Shown: one piece after another, positions 58,890-64,000 of the stretch | Layout of the letters: each line of letters begins with the position of its first letter | How positions within the stretch are numbered: position 1 is the first letter of the stretch | Origin: Malania oleifera | Taxonomy: Eukaryota; Streptophyta; Magnoliopsida; Santalales; Ximeniaceae | DNA: 64,000 nt | Assembly: GCF_029873635.1 (NCBI RefSeq) | Contig: NC_080420.1 | Coordinates: forward strand, 34,618,231 to 34,682,230 | Reading direction: 5' to 3' | The notes under the pieces: model-generated | What the model saw: the letters and a program-made list of their open reading frames with translations, nothing else | Told to the model about the DNA's origin: nothing | The model's database searches: none | Translations under genes and position numbers: made by a program

Positions 58890-59707
58890 GGCTGTGAGAG
58901 AGCTGCCTCCTCCAACCCCAGCCGTGTCTTGTGCATGAACAAAAAACAAAAAGAAAAACACCCTACCCCAAAACCTATATCCTACTTTCCTCCCTGACTT
59001 TTCAACCTCATTCTTTCTTTCCTTTCTTTTTTCTTTTCTTTCTTTCCTTTCTTCCTTCACCCAGCGTATCACCCACGGCCCTAAGAGGACCCGGCTGCAT
59101 GGTAGGGTCACATCACCTTTTATATATATATTTTTTATTTTTTTCCTTTTCTTTTTTCAAAAGCACCCAGTCTTCCCTCCACTTTCAAGTTTGATTTCGA
59201 CCATAATAAAGCTTGTATGTCTCAAAGATCAAAACATAAAAGTTGTAGAGATCTTCCTCAGCTTTCCCAAAATTTTTTAATCATCTAGATTGGAACTTAG
59301 ATGAGAAAGTTACGCCCATATTACAGAGTAATGCCAAAATAGTCCATAAAAACAGTGTACGGTAACTTCATGTCTAATTTAGACCTTGATGCAACCAGTA
59401 TTTCTAAAAGTGCAAAAATTAACATTTTAGAGCATTTTCTTAGCTTTCTATAGCATCTTGAATCATCTAAATTGGAGGTCGGATGAAAGATTTACGCACA
59501 GATTATGAAGTACTGTTGGTTTTTAGCTTCCAATAGTTGCCCTGTAATAAAAAATACCAAAAATTTAAAAATTACTCTATAAAACCCAAATATCATAAAT
59601 AGAACACAATGTTAAAATATTAAGAGTAATTAGGTATTTAATTAAAAATATAAGCTTCAATGCATGAGTTAAAGCACCTAACTATGCATTTTAAGTGCGT
59701 AATCACA
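57962..59707 (-). repeat. Left LTR of the Athila-like element (3' LTR)
   Basis: About 1746 bp, tgactcactcg to gcgtaatcaca. Its first part matches 63490-64000. Next to its end, 59708-59720 gives the PPT-like minus-strand text TTAGTTGGGGG. Confidence 0.85.
58840..58886. repeat. (GA)n microsatellite
   Basis: About 23 AG repeats. They produce an antisense poly-Leu/Ser open frame (58761-59111) that is not a gene. Confidence 0.95.
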
Positions 59708-61342
59708 CCCCCAACTAACATTTTGCTAGTCTCTAACAAATAACGTGAATGAACTCCAGAGCGGTATTCACAAATACTAATTCTAGTTAACATGAAATTA
59801 ATGCCCATGCAAAAAAATCATATCATTTCACATACAGAAATATAACCAAATTTCACACAAGCTCATCATATACAATGCACATAGCTCCGAAGTAAGTCAT
59901 TCATGCAGGTTTCATCGTTATATAGTAATTAAGAACAATATACTCACATGAAGTTAACCAGCAATACAATTCAGAGTTAATGTAGCCATATAAATTCGAG
60001 TATAAATAGGTGAAGTCTCAAGGTATGTGTAATGTGTATGACTCATTACACCCAGGATATTAGTGGACACCTATAGAACGGTCGTTTTGATTTGACCTAA
60101 CTAGTATACCCTCAAAACACTCAAAAAGGATAGGTTCACTCATCATATGTGAGGAGGAGTGTTGCGATCAAACATCCCACATATTGTAAGGAATAACGCT
60201 AGATGTATGGAGTGGACTAGTCTGAAAAGGGTCTAGCCTATTTATGAGGTGTCAGGTCCTTCACCCTAACATCTTCTCGCCTAGTCGCTATATCCAACCA
60301 AGACCACCCTAGATCAACTTATTCACAAACTAGGCATGAGTACATATGAGGCATTAAGCGGTTGAAGAGTCTTCATATGTGGATAACGTGTGTCGTGTCC
60401 CTGACCTTTTGTTGTATTTGTGTGGAGCAGGAATTAATCTTTCACTTCATTCATGTGTATTTCTATTTCTTTTGTATTTTTTTTTCTTTTGCTCATTCTT
60501 CAGTTTCTTTCTTTTCTTGGTCAATTAGGACAATCATTACACTTCTTTTATTGTCTTCATATCACCAATTGGAATTAAACTCGAATAGTAGTCCATGAAC
60601 TAACTTTATCTCTAGGGGTGGTTCAGCCTTCACATCTAGAGTAGGCTATAAGACCTAGGTTTCTATCTCCCCACTGAATGTCACCTCTAGGCTAGCAAGT
60701 AAAAAACAGAGACTAGTGTACAAAGAGTATCCAAAAAAAAAAAAAGGAAAGTTGAGTTTTATGAACTCTGACGTTAAAAGCTCAAAAGAATGATAAATGG
60801 CTCAACAATACCTCATAAGGTGTCATAGTCGTCATAGGCACTCTCTCAGTACTCACAAGGAACCCTAAGTGCTACAAGTCACGTGAACGTGCATTTTCAG
60901 TCTCATAAGATACCATGTAATACAGGAGTTTATACAGCCAGATTAACACGAATGAACTACTAGTCAACGTATATAGAGTTACAATTCCTAGATTAGCCAT
61001 ATAAAGAGAAACTACACATAAATAACCCACTATACAACTTAAGTGTGTAACTCTTAGGTTATATGCAAGTATGTAAAGGGTATCAGTCAGTGTTAATCAT
61101 GGACTAATCATCCATATTGAAACAAAAAATTCAATGTAATTTATCATTCCCCCTACTAAAGGGAACATTGTCCTCAATGTGAAAGCATAGGGGAAATAGA
61201 AAATATGTGCACGGGGGAAGTGGAGCATACCTGGGTGGAGAAGTAAGGGGAAAGAAAAACTGAAACTAAGGAAAAATGTACCTAAAAATTAACTAAAAAT
61301 AAAACAAGGTAAAACAAAATAAAAATAAAGGAAAGAAAAATA
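59708..61342. other. Non-coding interior of the Athila-like element
   Basis: About 1.6 kb with only short open frames and no recognised domain. Autonomous relatives would have pol in this part. Confidence 0.55.
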
Positions 61343-62017
61343 TCACAGTTTGTCTGGCGGAGGCTTTAGAGGTATTTCATCTGGTGGGTGTAGCTCTATA
61401 AATTGAACCGGCGAGTCTTCAAATTTGAGTCGCCACAATGAATCTATCTTGTTACCTATACAAAAGTTAGCCTTAAATAAATCAATACATTCTAAGGTAC
61501 CAGAAAAAATATGTGCAGATTGCCTTCCTTGTTTTAACAAGAAAGGATCTTTATTCAGCATATTTTCCAGGAAATTCACTTCTTTAAGAACCGGTCTTTG
61601 AGGCAAAGTTATCAGAGCAGTTACCTTTGGTTCTTCAGAAGAATTAACATTTAAATTTTAACCTGGTTCCCTTAAACATTCACCATTCTGCTTACCCTCT
61701 TTTTTGGGTGTACCCATCACCTTACCACTGTGGGGATTTGCTTTGAGATTGCACTCCTTGACATTTACTCCAGTAGGGAATGATGGTTTCACGACTGTCA
61801 ATCTCTAAGGGTAAGGTACCATAGGTTAGTACTCTATACTGGTCTTGGTCTCCATGTTAACTGAATTTTTCAATTCTGGGCTCGCTTCCTTTGATTTTTC
61901 TTTGACCTCATATATCTTAGTTGTAACTTCAAGTGTCGGGACAACTGTTAGTTTGTCGATTAGTATCTCAGGTTGGGAAACTTTTTTTCCACTTCTCGAA
62001 GTAATAATAGCCTCCAC
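61343..62017 (-). pseudogene. Post-gag region of the Athila-like element, unknown function
   Basis: 61826-62017 (-) begins MEAIITSRSGKKVSQPEILI, recalling the 'TTRSGK' segment after Athila gag. 61343-61606 (-) holds an 87-residue open frame ending IPLKPPPDKL that I do not recognise. No Asp-Ser/Leu-Gly protease triad was found. Confidence 0.5.
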
Positions 62018-62372
62018 TGTCTCAAGAGAAACATGATGTACTTGTTGCTGTTGGTGCTAGTATTCTTGAGGATTAAGCTGAGGTTCTACCAGAAATTCCC
62101 CTTTTTTCTAAGATATTCAATTGCATGCTTATCTCATTAATGGTGTCCTGCAATTCATGTATAGCATGAGTGTACTGATTGTTAGTTGTGACGTGAATCG
62201 GCATGAATTGTTGAAACATATTTTCCATCTGTGTCATGCTATCATTAGGAGATTTCTTTGCTGGAATAGGAGCTAAATTTGGTTGAAATCACAGAGGTGT
62301 GTAGCTTTGAGAGACCTATTGTGGCTAATACTGCAACTGCTATGGAGGGGCTACATAAGATTGAGGAACTTG

Positions 62373-63160
62373 CTAATACTGTGAGGAAGATGGACTAGAC
62401 TGATCATTCCTCCATGAGAGGCTCGGGTGATTTCTCCATCCATGATTATAAGTGTTTGAGAATGGCTGATTTTGGGATTTGTTGATCCAATTTACTGACT
62501 GTACCCGATCAGATCTACTTTCTTGCCAAACTGGTAGTAAATGACAATCCTGAATTCTGTGGTCTGAGGTCTCACAGATAGAGCAATCCTTAGCTTTCAC
62601 TTTCTCTGGATCCATAACCTCTAATTTCTTAGACAACGAAGCAATAAGAGACTATAGACTAGTTTCCTTTTTGACCTCGTATCTGCCTTCACCACTGATC
62701 ACTCTGAGTGGTTGTACTGCCATTGGTTCCTGTTCATGTCTTGTGTTCCATTGTTGGACACTCTCAGCTAAATAATCGAAGAATGATAAAACCTCATCCA
62801 GTTCCTTGCTGAAAAACTTCCTGTTGCACATAGTCTGGACAAACTGTTTACATTCAAGGGTTAGAGCAGTATAAAAATAATTCACTAACCTCCAAGATTC
62901 GAATCCGTGATGTATACATATATTCATCAGGTCCTTGAATCTCTCTTAGCAAGCCTAGAACGTCTTGTCACCTTTTTGCATGAATTAACTGATCTGTTCC
63001 TGCAAAAATTGAGTTATCTGTAACGGAAAAAATTTAGCCCAACTAGAGATAGAATTAGGCCTAAGAGAACTAAATCACGTCTTAGCCTTGTCTTTCAATG
63101 AAAAAGGAAATAGACGCAATCTAATTGCTTGATTAGTAGTAGTCTCGTCTATGAATGTAA
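62373..63160 (-). pseudogene. Athila/Tat-like gag, broken
   Basis: 62652-62927 (-) shows CIHHGFESWRLVNYFYTALT and FFSKELDEVLSFFDYLAESV, the Athila capsid pattern. 62373-62636 continues with zinc knuckle CSICETSDHRIQDC and NTYNHGWRNHPSLSW. Upstream pieces (to about 63160) lie in other frames. Stops separate the blocks. Confidence 0.82.
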
Positions 63161-63464
63161 CACATGCAAGCTCAAAATCAGTTTAATGCTTATACGAATT
63201 TTCATACTCCATCCCATAAAATTGAGGTATCACATATATCATTCTAGACTTAATGTAAAAGTTCTGTGCATTCTCAGACAATATGATGTGAGATGGTTGT
63301 ATGGTTTGTGTGGGCTGCAAAAAATCCATAAGCATGCGTGGTGCAGGTACAGTCATACTTTTTTTCAAAACTCAAATTTTTTTTTTATTTTTTTTATTTT
63401 TATTTTTCATGAGAAAAATTAAAATAATGAGAAAAAAAACACTAGTTTGAAACTAAAACTGACA

Positions 63465-63483
63465 TTCCTTGGTAACGGCGCCA
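63465..63483 (-). other. tRNA-Asp-type primer-binding site
   Basis: The top strand 'ggtaacggcgcca' (63471-63483) matches the 3' end of tRNA-Asp with one change; 6 bp before the LTR. Confidence 0.8.
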
Positions 63484-63489
63484 AAAACT

Positions 63490-64000
63490 TGACTTACTTG
63501 AAAAATGAGTAGCGCAAAGGCTATCTCAAGTATAGGAGTTTAGTCGTGTAATAATTCCTCTGAGAATGCATTTTATTCCAAACTTGTGTAATTCCCAAAG
63601 AAATTAAGAAAAGAAAAATTTACTGAACATAGTTCAAATTCAGTTTCTTGAGATTTTTGAGATTTTGTAATGGAAATAAAACAATGTGAACTTTTATTTA
63701 TGAGCTTAAAATTAAAACATAAAATAAGAACCTAATACACTTAGAATAACAAGAAACAAATGACGGTAATTAAATCCTATTTAGATAATAAATAAATCCT
63801 AAGTATGAAATTCTGGACAAAAGCCTAAAGATGAAAACTTTATTAATTAACTAAAGCATTCAATCATAAAATTAAACACCAACTAAACAATTGAACTTAA
63901 CCTAATTAATTAAAGTAAACAAAATTAAACTTAATCCTATAATAGATTCAAACAAAAATAAAATAACCTAAACTTAAATAAAAGATTAACAAAACTTATC
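63490..64000 (-). repeat. Right LTR of the Athila-like element (5' LTR), cut by window end
   Basis: tgacttacttg... aligns with 57962 onward ('agtataggagtt', 'gtcgtgtaataatt'). About 1.2 kb should lie beyond 64000. Confidence 0.88.

Larger units (their letters stand above)
57962..64000 (-). mobile_element. Non-autonomous Athila/Tat-like element inserted in LTR2, cut by window end
   Basis: The left LTR is 57962-59707 and the right LTR starts at 63490. The PBS is of tRNA-Asp type. Gag is present on the minus strand; no RT, RNase H or integrase is seen in the 3.8-kb interior. Probable TSD is ACTAG (57957-57961), with the partner outside the window. Confidence 0.85.

Noticed and set aside
58761-59111. 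Leu/Ser-rich open frame
   Set aside because: Translation of the (GA)n microsatellite in an LTR.

Overview
This is plant nuclear DNA, almost certainly from an angiosperm (probably a eudicot). It is AT-rich and packed with nested LTR retrotransposons, L1-type LINE fragments and small inverted-repeat elements. The only gene that looks intact is an intronless cytosolic sulfotransferase at 28942-30000 (+). I cannot name the species. Everything was read by eye: element boundaries come from TG...CA ends, primer-binding sites (PBS), polypurine tracts (PPT) and target-site duplications (TSD), and clade names come from protein motifs without a database search.

Layout. 1-17658: a Ty3/gypsy element (called G1, minus strand, Tekay/Del-like pol), whose left LTR is cut by the window start. 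A second element of the same type (G2, 5984-15050) sits inside its gag. 17659-20580: gag and protease remains of an Athila/Tat-like element, minus strand. 20586-22801: a solo gypsy LTR with a perfect 5-bp TSD. 22802-26086: tRNA-Asp-type PBS and LTR-like sequence of the Athila-like element, interrupted by a copia (SIRE-like) solo LTR at 23394-25091. 26095-26980: a non-autonomous hAT-like element. 27040-27780: a DUF4283-like gene fragment. 28247-28739: a hAT-type MITE just upstream of the sulfotransferase. 30430-33110: a decayed LINE containing a 572-bp LTR-like insertion. 33174-42528: a third gypsy element, G3 (minus). 42529-43850: a second LINE fragment. 43860-49150: a decayed Tork/Tnt1-like copia element split by a 2.5-kb solo LTR (45867-48386). 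49201-49792: a copia gag fragment (minus). 49793-57961: a copia SIRE-like element with gag but no visible pol, carrying an extra ORF. 57962-64000: an Athila/Tat-like element with gag but no visible pol, inserted into the right LTR of the previous one and cut by the window end.

The most interesting signal is regulatory. Several unrelated LTR families here carry, just upstream of a TATA box, an array of one short palindrome at roughly two-helical-turn spacing (19-25 bp): TCGTCGACGA in the gypsy LTRs and also in a copia-like LTR; GTTCGGTTAACCGAAC in the SIRE-like LTRs and again inside that element before its extra ORF; and GTGGGGCCCAC, the TCP-factor consensus, in the 2.5-kb solo LTR. All retrotransposon coding regions are broken by stops, frameshifts or deletions, so mobility now would depend on other copies. 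The sulfotransferase is the only credible host function.
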